From the NCBI GenBank assembly GCA_955651875.1, contig CATPAP010000030.1, positions 1 through 13,836 on the forward strand: DNA of 13,836 nt, read 5' to 3'. The notes under the pieces are model-generated. The model was not told where the DNA came from. It did not search any database and saw nothing but the letters and a program-made list of their open reading frames with translations. The position numbers and the translations under genes are program-made. This DNA is from Candidatus Dormiibacterota bacterium (lineage in GTDB: Bacteria; Chloroflexota; Dormibacteria; Aeolococcales; Aeolococcaceae). Shown in pieces: positions 6,514-13,825 of the stretch (its first letter is position 1; each line of letters starts with the position of its first letter).

Positions 6514-7977
6514 ATGGCCACTCCCACGCGGCGACGCCGCTCCAGCTATGACCTGTCGCCTCGCTGGCTCAGCGCCAAGAGGATGATCGCGTTGATCGCC
6601 GCGGCGGTCGTCCTCATCGTCGGAACGTTCACTCTTCGCACCGTGTTTGGCCTGGCTCATCTGACAGGTGAAAGCCCAATCGCCGTCATCGGCGACCTCA
6701 TTGGAGGCAAGGGCGGCTCGTCGATCAGCCAGGCCAAGACAGACCTGCGCCGTATCAACTTCGCCTTCTACGGCTATGGCGGCCCAGGCCACGACGGGGC
6801 CTACCTTACGGACTCGATCATGGTCGTCTCGGTGCTGCCGAGGGCCAGCGGGCCGCCCGCGGTTGCGGAGATCAGCATCCCCCGCGACTGGTACGTGCCC
6901 ATCGAGCTCGGCAATGGCAAGACGACCGCCGGCCGTATCAACGAGGCCTATGCCGACGGTGTCAGCGGTGGGGGAACAGTTGCCGCCAGCAACCCGGCTG
7001 CGGGTTCGGCGGTCGCCGACGCGACCCTCGAGCGCCTTCTCGGCATCCACATCGACCACTGGATCGGCGTCGACTTCCGAGCATTCAAGGCGGCGGTCGA
7101 CGCCGTCGGCGGCGTCGACGTCAACGTGCCCAACACCTTCACCGACTACCAGTACCCCGCCGGCGAATGCAATGGCCAGCCCGGTGAGAACTGCAAGTAC
7201 ACGACGGTACACTTCAACGCCGGGCCACAGCACCTGGACGGCACGCGTGCACTTGTGTTCTCGCGCTCACGGCACTCCAACGACAACGGCGAGGGCAGCG
7301 ACTTCGCGCGCAGCCGGCGCCAGCAGCTCGTGGTCGCTGCCCTCAAGCAGAAGGTGGTCAGCATCGGTGGACTGGGCAGCCTTCCAGATCTCCTCAACGG
7401 CCTGGGCGACAACGTCGTCGCCGATCTTCACGTCAACGACCTCGAGGCCCTCTACTCGCTCCTCAAGGACGTCGATACCAGGTCGATCCTCCACATCAGC
7501 TTCGACGACACCAACTTCCTCTACGAGTGCGGCTATCCCGCCAACTGCGGCGCCGCGTACCTCTACGCCCACGACCGCAGCTACGGCGAGATTGCGCACT
7601 ATCTGCAGTACGTCTTCGTCGACCAGTCGGTCCTCAGCCAGGGTGGCGCGGTCACCGTCGAGGATGCCAGCGGTCGCGGGCTGGGCGCGTCCGGACGCTG
7701 GGCCAAGCTGCTCAACTTCCTCTCGCTCAAGGCCACGGACGGCGGGGTCGTGCGCCGTCTGGCCACCACCGAGGTGCTCGACCAGAGCGGCGGCAAGGAC
7801 GCGGCCACGGCGACGTGGCTGGCCAAGTTCTTCGGCGTCACCGTGACGAAGCCGCTGGCCGCTCCAGCCACGCCGCGCGCCTCGGCGCCAGCGACACCCG
7901 CCGGCGGGGGCGTCGTGGTGATCCTCGGCCAGGATGCCGAGCACGCCTTCCTCGACAATCCCGGCGTCGGCAACTAG
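6514..7977 (+). CDS. LytR-CpsA-Psr (LCP) family cell-wall glycopolymer transferase with LytR_C domain
   Basis: LCP enzymes attach lipid-linked glycopolymers (teichoic acids, arabinogalactan, capsule) to peptidoglycan outside the membrane. This 487-residue protein has a basic cytoplasmic start (TRRRRSS), one membrane segment (about 24-48), the LCP domain (about 75-325), a long linker and a C-terminal LytR_C-like domain (about 378-475, ending GGGVVVILGQDAEHAF). Visible LCP residues are Asp100 in LTDSIM, Arg124-Asp125 in SIPRDWYVP, GRINEAY (140-146), VGGVDV (198-203), and the R251-S-R253 ... D263 ... R266, R269-QQ cluster. The first Asp usual near the domain start (LLGxD) appears as FYGYG here. 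Two close Cys pairs, 219/227 and 339/345, may form disulfides. The start ATG has no strong Shine-Dalgarno site. The phosphofructokinase gene follows after 12 bases, so they are probably co-transcribed. Confidence 0.9.
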   Translation: MATPTRRRRSSYDLSPRWLSAKRMIALIAAAVVLIVGTFTLRTVFGLAHLTGESPIAVIGDLIGGKGGSSISQAKTDLRRINFAFYGYGGPGHDGAYLTDSIMVVSVLPRASGPPAVAEISIPRDWYVPIELGNGKTTAGRINEAYADGVSGGGTVAASNPAAGSAVADATLERLLGIHIDHWIGVDFRAFKAAVDAVGGVDVNVPNTFTDYQYPAGECNGQPGENCKYTTVHFNAGPQHLDGTRALVFSRSRHSNDNGEGSDFARSRRQQLVVAALKQKVVSIGGLGSLPDLLNGLGDNVVADLHVNDLEALYSLLKDVDTRSILHISFDDTNFLYECGYPANCGAAYLYAHDRSYGEIAHYLQYVFVDQSVLSQGGAVTVEDASGRGLGASGRWAKLLNFLSLKATDGGVVRRLATTEVLDQSGGKDAATATWLAKFFGVTVTKPLAAPATPRASAPATPAGGGVVVILGQDAEHAFLDNPGVGN

Positions 7978-7989
7978 GCGCGGCCGGGC

Positions 7990-9021
7990 ATGCAGATCGG
8001 AATCCTCACTGGCGGCGGTGACGCTCCCGGCCTCAACGCCGCGATTCGTGCGGTCGCGCGTTGCGCTCTTGCGGCCGGCGACACCGTGGTGGGAGTGCGC
8101 AACGGCTGGGCGGGCCTGACGGGCGACGGGGACCTCGTTCCGCTGAAGCGGTCCGACTTCTCAGGAATCCTCCAGCTCGGCGGCACCATCATGGGCAGCT
8201 CGCGTGTCAACCCGATGAAGCGTGACGGTGGCCTCGACGAGTGCCTCGGCAACCTGCGCAGGGCCGGCCTCGATGCGCTTGTCGCCATTGGCGGTGATGA
8301 CACGCTCGGTGTCGCGTCGTGGCTCGCCGAGCAGGGAGCGCCGCTGATCGGCGTCCCCAAGACAATGGACAACGATCTGAGCGTCACCGAGTACTGCATC
8401 GGGTTCGACAGCGCGGTGAGCATCGTCACCGAGGCGCTCGATCGACTCCACACCACCGCCGCCTCGCATCACCGCGTCATGGTGGTCGAGGTGATGGGTC
8501 GCGACACCGGCTGGGTCGCTGTCATGGGTGGTCTCGCGGGCGGGGCCGACATGATCCTCATCCCGGAGTTCCCAATCCGGCTCGACGATGTCGTGGAACA
8601 CCTTGACCGTCGAGGTTTCCAGGGCAGCGACTTCTCGATCATCGTGGTCGCCGAGGGAGTGACGATGGACGGTGTCACCGCGTCGGACGACGGCTCGGCG
8701 ACGGATGCTTTCGGCCATGTCCAGCTGAGCAAGCGCGGTGTCGGTGAGCGGCTCGCGGGGATGATCGAGGCGCGGACCGGTCACGAGACGCGCACCACCG
8801 TCCTTGGGTACACCCAGCGCGGTGGTACGCCGACGGCCTACGACCGCATCTGGGCGACGAGGGTCGGGGCGGCTGCGTACACCCTGGCGGCGGAGGGGCG
8901 CTGGGGGATGATGCCGGTGGTGCGCTGCGGTGCCGTGGAGGTCTCCACCATCGACGATGTCGTCAGCGAGCAGCGGCGGGTCCCGGCGGAGCTGTACGAG
9001 CTCGCCCGGGTGTTCTTCTAG
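7990..9021 (+). CDS. pfkA: 6-phosphofructokinase, predicted pyrophosphate-dependent type
   Basis: This enzyme phosphorylates fructose 6-phosphate to fructose 1,6-bisphosphate in glycolysis. At 343 residues it has the length and motifs of the bacterial family: GILTGGGDAPGLN (4-16), GGTIMGSSR (64-72), GGDDT (101-105), PKTMDND (123-129), MGRDTGW (169-175) and IPEFP (191-195), with TTVLGYTQRGGTP near the C-terminus. Asp104 and Lys124, where ATP enzymes such as E. coli PfkA have Gly and Gly, are the known signature of PPi-dependent phosphofructokinase; numbering matches exactly without gaps. PPi enzymes are reversible and can serve gluconeogenesis. The phosphoryl donor is inferred, not shown. It starts 12 bases after the LCP gene stop without a clear ribosome site. 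The next gene is convergent, 20 bases away. Confidence 0.92.
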   Translation: MQIGILTGGGDAPGLNAAIRAVARCALAAGDTVVGVRNGWAGLTGDGDLVPLKRSDFSGILQLGGTIMGSSRVNPMKRDGGLDECLGNLRRAGLDALVAIGGDDTLGVASWLAEQGAPLIGVPKTMDNDLSVTEYCIGFDSAVSIVTEALDRLHTTAASHHRVMVVEVMGRDTGWVAVMGGLAGGADMILIPEFPIRLDDVVEHLDRRGFQGSDFSIIVVAEGVTMDGVTASDDGSATDAFGHVQLSKRGVGERLAGMIEARTGHETRTTVLGYTQRGGTPTAYDRIWATRVGAAAYTLAAEGRWGMMPVVRCGAVEVSTIDDVVSEQRRVPAELYELARVFF

Positions 9022-9041
9022 GCGTGTCCCCGCGCTTGCCG

Positions 9042-10079
9042 TCAGGCACCCCAGGCGGGCGCCGACGTGGCATCGAAGTCGAGATGGGACGTCACCAGCT
9101 TGGGTGCGGCCGGGGTCGATGACGAGGCCTTGTCGATCCACCAGAGCTGGAAGTGGCCGGTGGTGTCGTGCGGTGCGAGGTAGAGCAGGCCGTTCCCGTC
9201 GGGTGACCAGGCCGGCGACGCACACAGGCAGCTCGCCACCATCACGCGCGGCGTACCGGCAGCCCCGTTGACCAGCGGGATCACCTCAAGGCGCGCGCTC
9301 TGGCTGTCGGCGGTGCAGATCACCGCAAGCCGGCTGCCGTCCGGACTGATGGCCGGCTCGCCGCAGTCGTCCGCTGCGGCGGTGAGGTACACCGGGGCTG
9401 CGCCGGGCGCGGTGACCGTGGCGATGCGCGCGACGATCAGCGCGTTCGGGTTGAGCGCGTAGCTGGCGTACACCACACCCCCGCCGGGCAGGGGGAGCGG
9501 AGAGACGTCGCCTCCGGTGTACAGCGTGGGATCCGTCCACCGTCGGGTTTGGAGTTTCCCCATGATCGGACCAGACCACACCGCAAGGTGCACCTCGAAC
9601 GTCGTGCCCGTCTTGGGCCCGTCATAGGCGAAGACGACGGTGTTCCCGTCGGCGGCCAGATGTGGCCAGAAGGACCAGGCGTTGAGCTCGACGTGTGCCG
9701 GCTGGCGCGTCACGTTGGAGGTGAGCCTCTTGAGGACGGCCCCAGTCCCGCCGTCGACCAGGTAGATGTCGCTGTACTCAGCGGCCCGCGCGACCACCAG
9801 CAGCCTGCCCGCGGTGGCGAGCGCAGGCTGGATCCACGAGCCGGTGGCGGCGGGCAGGCCCATGTCGGTGAACCTGCCCGCATGGAACCGGTAGAGGTGA
9901 CCGCCCTGGCTGATGTAGATGGTGCCGGGCAGGCTGAGGGCCGGGGTCTCCTGGGTGGGGGCCACCGCGACGCGGTTCACGGCAAGGTTCGACTTGCGGC
10001 TGTTGAGGAGGCGGTTGACGCCGAAGCCGAAGGCGGCCCACACCACCAGAAGCGTGACGGCGAATGCGAGACGCCTCAC
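9042..10079 (-). CDS. Membrane-anchored beta-propeller protein (TolB/PD40-like repeats)
   Basis: This 345-residue protein is probably extracytoplasmic: a short basic start, one N-terminal membrane segment (about 4-24), then a beta-propeller. Six similar strands can be lined up by eye near residues 83-97 (IQPALATAGRLLVVA), 137-151 (FWPHLAADGNTVVFA), 191-206 (DVSPLPLPGGGVVYAS), 239-254 (CGEPAISPDGSRLAVI), 286-301 (CASPAWSPDGNGLLYL) and the closing TSAPAW (338-343). The two SPDG repeats are typical PD40 blades. Four cysteines (239, 255, 284, 286) lie in the last third and could pair. No catalytic residues are visible; such propellers usually bind proteins or glycans. It starts with GTG 10079 inside the stop of the LCP gene (GTGA), so its expression is coupled to LCP protein 2 and it may be that enzyme's partner. 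An LpqB-like role is a guess. Confidence 0.75.
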   Translation of the reverse strand: MRRLAFAVTLLVVWAAFGFGVNRLLNSRKSNLAVNRVAVAPTQETPALSLPGTIYISQGGHLYRFHAGRFTDMGLPAATGSWIQPALATAGRLLVVARAAEYSDIYLVDGGTGAVLKRLTSNVTRQPAHVELNAWSFWPHLAADGNTVVFAYDGPKTGTTFEVHLAVWSGPIMGKLQTRRWTDPTLYTGGDVSPLPLPGGGVVYASYALNPNALIVARIATVTAPGAAPVYLTAAADDCGEPAISPDGSRLAVICTADSQSARLEVIPLVNGAAGTPRVMVASCLCASPAWSPDGNGLLYLAPHDTTGHFQLWWIDKASSSTPAAPKLVTSHLDFDATSAPAWGA

Positions 10080-11143
10080 GCTGCTGGGAAATACTTGTGG
10101 ACGAGTGGGAGGATGAGGTCCCAGTTCGGTTCGAGGACGTCTTGGTTACCGATGGTCTGCGACGCCGTGTACGGCGGCAGCAGGACCACCTGCTGCACGT
10201 TGCTGAGAGACACGCCGCCGGCAATCGGCAGCAGCTCACTCACCTGTGTGATCGACATGTCGGTGGTGAACTGGCTGGCCATGGCGTTGGCGATGTCCGG
10301 GAGGTCGGCGATGCCGAGCAGCTTGGCCTTGGCGCGTAGGGCGAGCAGGACCTGCTGCTGGCGAAACGAGCGACCGAAGTCACTGCGCAGGTCGTCGTGC
10401 CGCGAGCGCACGTACTGGAGGGCCTCCATGCCGTTCATGCGCTGCGGCCCCGGCAGCACGGCGACGCGCTCGATGTCGTAGGGGCTGTTGCCCCCGAGAT
10501 CCTTGGGATAGAAGTCGTCGAGGACCGGGTTGCTGGCCACGACGTCGACACCCCCCACCTCGTCGATCATGTGCACCAGCCCGAGCAGGCCGATCCATGC
10601 GTAGTGGTCGACGCGGACGCCGAAGTCCCGCTCCACGGTGGCGATCGCGGCATCCGTGCCGCCGTACAGATATGCCTTGTCGATTTTGTCGGTGGGCCCA
10701 GTCGACAGAGGCACGTTGAGGTCGCGGGGAATCGAGAGCATGGTCACGTGCTTGGTGACCGGGTCCACCCTCGCCAGGATCATCGACTGCGTCAGGACGG
10801 CGCCGGCGGCAAACTTGGCGTCGTTGTCCGAGCCGAGCAGCAGCACGGTGAAGGCGCTGGCCGACGAGGCGATCGGCGCGGCCGCGGAGGCAGGGGTTGC
10901 CGCACCCGACGCTGTTGTGCGGGGGCTGGCGCGCGCGCTTGCAGCGGCCTGGTGGTGGATGCTGTGGCCGAAGTCCTGAAAGGCTGCAGCGATGGCGGGA
11001 GAGAAGTAGAAGGCAGCTCCGGCGGCCCCGCTGACCACGAAGCCGAGCAGGATGCCGATGACGGGGAGGACGCGGCGCCGCTGCGCTGTCGATTGTGACC
11101 TGCGCCGCCGCCGGGGGCGCAACGGCGCCTCGGGTACGCTCAC
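10076..11143 (-). CDS. LytR-CpsA-Psr (LCP) family cell-wall glycopolymer transferase 2
   Basis: This is a second LCP-type phosphotransferase, 355 residues, without the LytR_C tail of the first. It has an Arg-rich cytoplasmic start (RPRRRRRS at 9-16), one membrane segment (about 25-48), an Ala/Ser/Thr linker and the LCP domain (about 97-330): LLLGSD (101-106), SIPRDLNVP (137-145), KIDKAYLYGG (153-162), VGGVDV (196-201) and the catalytic cluster R246-S-R248 ... D255 ... R258, R261-QQQ. The second Asp of the metal/pyrophosphate site (usually TDTM/TDSI) reads TQSM here, so Gln119 replaces it. I chose GTG 11143 because a TACCAT box lies 6 bases upstream; the open frame runs to 11272 but the extra 43 residues look non-coding. 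Its stop overlaps the propeller gene start by 4 bases. It is divergent from the MeaB gene across 80 bases. Confidence 0.9.
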   Translation of the reverse strand: MSVPEAPLRPRRRRRSQSTAQRRRVLPVIGILLGFVVSGAAGAAFYFSPAIAAAFQDFGHSIHHQAAASARASPRTTASGAATPASAAAPIASSASAFTVLLLGSDNDAKFAAGAVLTQSMILARVDPVTKHVTMLSIPRDLNVPLSTGPTDKIDKAYLYGGTDAAIATVERDFGVRVDHYAWIGLLGLVHMIDEVGGVDVVASNPVLDDFYPKDLGGNSPYDIERVAVLPGPQRMNGMEALQYVRSRHDDLRSDFGRSFRQQQVLLALRAKAKLLGIADLPDIANAMASQFTTDMSITQVSELLPIAGGVSLSNVQQVVLLPPYTASQTIGNQDVLEPNWDLILPLVHKYFPAA

Positions 11144-11149
11144 GTCGCG

Positions 11150-11155
11150 ATGGTA
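11150..11155 (-). promoter_or_regulatory. Putative -10 box (TACCAT) for the LCP2-propeller operon
   Basis: Read on the minus strand, TACCAT is followed by 6 bases (CGCGAC) and the GTG start at 11143. This is the TAnnnT-plus-start layout of a leaderless transcript. There is no Shine-Dalgarno site in the six bases. It lies in the 80-base divergent region shared with the MeaB gene. Confidence 0.42.
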
Positions 11156-11208
11156 CGGGAATGCAGAATCCCGCCGGGCTCTGTATCGGCAGGGCCGGAG
11201 CCCGCCGC

Positions 11209-11214
11209 TACACT
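11209..11214 (+). promoter_or_regulatory. Putative -10 box (TACACT) for the MeaB-mutase operon
   Basis: TACACT ends 9 bases before the ATG at 11224, giving at most a very short leader. It faces away from the LCP2 promoter box 54 bases to the left, so the two operons start from one compact divergent region. No -35 match or operator palindrome was seen between them. Confidence 0.4.
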
Positions 11215-11223
11215 CGGCGCGCA

Positions 11224-12165
11224 ATGGACATCGCCACCCGCCTGCTCGAGGGTGACATTCGCGCCCTGGCACGGGCGATACGTCTCGTCGAGGATCGCGA
11301 CCCCAGCGCCGAGGAGATCCTCCGCGACGTCCGCGGACGGGCGGGTGCCGCCCACGTTGTCGGCGTCACCGGTCCCCCGGGAAGCGGCAAGAGCACTGTG
11401 TGTGACCAGCTCATCGAACGCTGGCGGACGGCAGGCCACCGCGTCGGGGTGATCGCCGTCGATCCGTCGAGCCCGTTCACCGGGGGGGCCATCCTGGGTG
11501 ACCGGGTCCGCATGCAGCGCCACACGGGCGACGACGGCGTCTACATCCGCAGCATGGCCGCGCGCGGCCACCTCGGGGGACTGGCGAGCGCGGCCAGGGA
11601 GGCGATCCGTCTCATCGACGCCAGCGGCCGTGACAGGTGCCTGCTGGAGACCGTCGGCGTAGGGCAGAGCGAGCTCGAGGTGATGCTGACCGCGGACACC
11701 ACGGTGGTGGTGACCACCCCGGCGTCGGGTGACAGCGTGCAGATCATCAAAGCCGGCATCCTCGAGATCGCCGACGTCTTCGTCGTCAACAAGGCCGACC
11801 TGCCCGGCGCGGCCAAGGTGGCCCGCGAGCTGCGCGACCTGGGTCGACAGCCCAAGGGGATGACCGCGTGGCAGCCTCCGGTCATCCAGACGGTCGGAAC
11901 CACGGGCGCGGGGGTCGACGAGCTGCTGGACGCGGTCGAGCGGCATCATGCAGCCATCGCCGACAGCGGTGAGCTCGAACAGCGCCGGCGGGACCGGCTG
12001 CGGGCCGAGATCGAGGCGATCGTCATCGAGCGCGCCGCCGACAGGGCGCGGCGAGAGCTCGAAGAGGGCACAATGGGATCGGAGCTCAGCGGCGATCTCC
12101 GCGGCATCGACCCCTACGGCATCGCCGAGCGCATCCTCAACGCACACGCGAGCGAAATCCACTGA
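11224..12165 (+). CDS. meaB: MeaB/MeaI-type GTPase chaperone of B12-dependent acyl-CoA mutase
   Basis: This G3E-family P-loop GTPase gates delivery of adenosylcobalamin to, and protects, an acyl-CoA mutase. It has 313 residues, the usual length. The P-loop is GPPGSGKST (50-58), followed by VIAVDPSSPFTGGAILGDRVRM (76-97), the ArgK/MeaB hallmark IRSMAARGHLGG (108-119), ETVGVGQSE (142-150) with the switch region and NKAD (189-192) for guanine recognition. The helical C-terminal dimerisation arm (about 240-313) is present. I chose ATG 11224 because it opens the conserved N-terminal helix; the open frame runs back to 11095 without coding character. Its stop overlaps the mutase start by one base (TGATG), which ties it to that enzyme; by the mutase's pocket residues it may be the MeaI-like form serving isobutyryl-CoA mutase. 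Confidence 0.93.
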   Translation: MDIATRLLEGDIRALARAIRLVEDRDPSAEEILRDVRGRAGAAHVVGVTGPPGSGKSTVCDQLIERWRTAGHRVGVIAVDPSSPFTGGAILGDRVRMQRHTGDDGVYIRSMAARGHLGGLASAAREAIRLIDASGRDRCLLETVGVGQSELEVMLTADTTVVVTTPASGDSVQIIKAGILEIADVFVVNKADLPGAAKVARELRDLGRQPKGMTAWQPPVIQTVGTTGAGVDELLDAVERHHAAIADSGELEQRRRDRLRAEIEAIVIERAADRARRELEEGTMGSELSGDLRGIDPYGIAERILNAHASEIH

Positions 12166-13787
12166 TGGCCCAGACGATCCACTCGCGCCGGTTGGCGCCG
12201 GCGGTCCCCGAGGACACCCTCGGCGGCCTGCCGCTCGAACCAGCCTACGGCCCGGAGGCCATCGCCGGCCTCGACATCGCGCGCGAGCTCCCCCCGCCAG
12301 GCGAGTACCCGTACACGCGTGGCATCCATGGGTCCATGTACCGAGGAAAGCTGTGGACCATGCGCCAGTTCGCCGGGTTCGGCAGCGCCGAGGACACCAA
12401 CCAGCGCTACCGGTTCCTCCTCGACCAGGGTCAGACCGGGCTCTCAGTCGCTTTCGACATGCCCACCCTCATGGGCCACGACAGCGACAGCCCGCAATCG
12501 CTCGGCGAAGTGGGCAGGTGCGGCGTTGCCATCGACTCGGTCGAGGATATGCGGACCCTGTTCGACGGCATCGACCTCGGGCGGGTCACCACCTCGATGA
12601 CCATTAACTCCCCAGCCCCCATCGTCTTTGCGCAGTACCTGGTGGTGGCGGAGGAGCAGGGCGTGCCGATCAACGGGCTGGGAGGCACGCTCCAGAATGA
12701 CATCCTCAAGGAGTACATCGCTCAGAAGGAATTCATCTTCCCGGTGCAGCCGTCGATGCGGTTGGTCACCGACGTGGTGACGTTCTGCGCGGAACGGGTT
12801 CCCCGATGGCACCCCATCTCCGTGAGCGGCTACCACATCCGCGAAGCGGGCAGCACCGCCGCGCAGGAGCTCGCATTCACTCTCGCCGATGGCTTTGCCT
12901 ACGTCGAATCAGCCATGGAGGCGGGGCTCGACGTCGACGACTTCGCGCCGCGCTTGAGTTTCTTCTTCAACAGCCACATCGACTTCTTCGAGGAGATCGC
13001 CAAGTACCGCGCCGCGCGGCGCATCTGGGCCCGACGCCTGCGCGACAAGTACGGCGCCAGGGATCCCAAAAGCCTGCAGCTGAAGTTCCATACGCAGACG
13101 GCGGGCTGCTCGCTGACCGCACAGCAGATCGAGAACAACATCGCGCGGACCGCCTTCGAGGCCATGGCCGCGGTGCTCGGCGGCACCCAGTCTCTGCACA
13201 CCAACTCCATGGACGAGGTGCTGGCACTACCCACTGAGAAAGCGGCCCAGATCGCGCTGAGGACCCAGCAGATCCTCGCCTTCGAGACGGGCGTGCCCTC
13301 GGTGGCCGATCCCCTGGCGGGGAGCTGGTTCATCGAGGACCTCACCAACCGCATGGAGCAGGCCGCCGAGGACTACTTCACAGCCATCGATGAGCGGGGA
13401 GGCATCGTCAGCGCCATCGCCGAGGGCTACCCGCAGCGCGAGATCGCCGAGGCGGCCTTTCGCTACCAGTCGCAGCTCGACACGGGCGAACGGGTCATCG
13501 TCGGCGTCAACGCCTTCACGGAGTTCGCCGACGGTCAGTCCCCTGACGTGCTTGTCATCGACGTCGACGTCGAGCACGAGCAGGCAGAACGGCTCCGCCA
13601 CCTCCGTGAGAGCCGCGACAACAGCAGCGTCGCCACGCGCCTCGACGCGCTCAAGGAGGTTGCCGCCGGCAGCGACAACACCATGCCCGCGATCATCGAG
13701 GCGGTGCGCGCTCGCGCCACCGAGGGCGAGATCGTCGCCGCCCTGCGTGAGGTCTTCGGCGAGTACCACGAGACCCCGGTTTTCTGA
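12165..13787 (+). CDS. icmA: B12-dependent acyl-CoA mutase large subunit, isobutyryl-CoA mutase-like
   Basis: This radical enzyme rearranges the carbon skeleton of an acyl-CoA using adenosylcobalamin. The 540 residues cover only the substrate-binding TIM barrel and linker; the C-terminal B12 domain with DxHxxG is absent, so a separate small subunit is needed, as in IcmA/IcmB and split methylmalonyl-CoA mutases. Family motifs are RGIHGSMYRGKLWTMRQ (52-68), GLSVAFDMPT (92-101), GTLQNDILKEYIAQK (174-188), SGYHIREAGST (221-231) with the active-site Tyr223-His224, and TQSLHTNSMDE (341-351). Phe69 and Gln187 stand where methylmalonyl-CoA mutase has Tyr89 and Arg207; isobutyryl-CoA mutase has Phe80 and Gln198, with the same 118-residue spacing. 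Ala96 (not Asp) and Phe69 (not Ile) argue against 2-hydroxyisobutyryl-CoA mutase. Annotation pipelines would call it methylmalonyl-CoA mutase. The start ATG overlaps the MeaB stop. Confidence 0.9.
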   Translation: MAQTIHSRRLAPAVPEDTLGGLPLEPAYGPEAIAGLDIARELPPPGEYPYTRGIHGSMYRGKLWTMRQFAGFGSAEDTNQRYRFLLDQGQTGLSVAFDMPTLMGHDSDSPQSLGEVGRCGVAIDSVEDMRTLFDGIDLGRVTTSMTINSPAPIVFAQYLVVAEEQGVPINGLGGTLQNDILKEYIAQKEFIFPVQPSMRLVTDVVTFCAERVPRWHPISVSGYHIREAGSTAAQELAFTLADGFAYVESAMEAGLDVDDFAPRLSFFFNSHIDFFEEIAKYRAARRIWARRLRDKYGARDPKSLQLKFHTQTAGCSLTAQQIENNIARTAFEAMAAVLGGTQSLHTNSMDEVLALPTEKAAQIALRTQQILAFETGVPSVADPLAGSWFIEDLTNRMEQAAEDYFTAIDERGGIVSAIAEGYPQREIAEAAFRYQSQLDTGERVIVGVNAFTEFADGQSPDVLVIDVDVEHEQAERLRHLRESRDNSSVATRLDALKEVAAGSDNTMPAIIEAVRARATEGEIVAALREVFGEYHETPVF

Positions 13788-13807
13788 GCGCCGCAGAGGC
13801 ACTCTCT

Positions 13808-13825
13808 GTGACCTCATGGGGTCAC
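13808..13825. repeat. 18-bp near-palindrome after the mutase gene (operator or hairpin)
   Basis: GTGACCTCATGGGGTCAC is identical to its reverse complement at 16 of 18 positions, with perfect 6-base arms and a CATG centre. It begins 21 bases after the mutase stop. The symmetry and size fit a dimeric repressor site upstream of a gene beyond the window. In RNA it would form a 7-bp stem (one G-U pair) with a CAUG loop, but no U-tract follows, so a classical terminator is less likely. Confidence 0.4.

Noticed and set aside
11144..11272. Start of LCP protein 2 at 11272, and of MeaB at 11095
   Set aside because: The extra residues resemble no LCP or MeaB N-terminus, the two extensions overlap each other on opposite strands, and TAnnnT boxes sit next to the later starts.
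12899..13354. Long antisense open frames inside the mutase and other genes
   Set aside because: They are shadows of high GC3 in the real genes, with no recognisable motif and Arg/Ala/Ser-rich composition.
12165..13787. Methylmalonyl-CoA mutase, ethylmalonyl-CoA mutase or 2-hydroxyisobutyryl-CoA mutase as the exact function
   Set aside because: The first two should have Tyr and Arg at the pocket positions; the last should have Ile in RQxAGF and Asp in place of Ala96. The sequence shows Phe, Gln and Ala.
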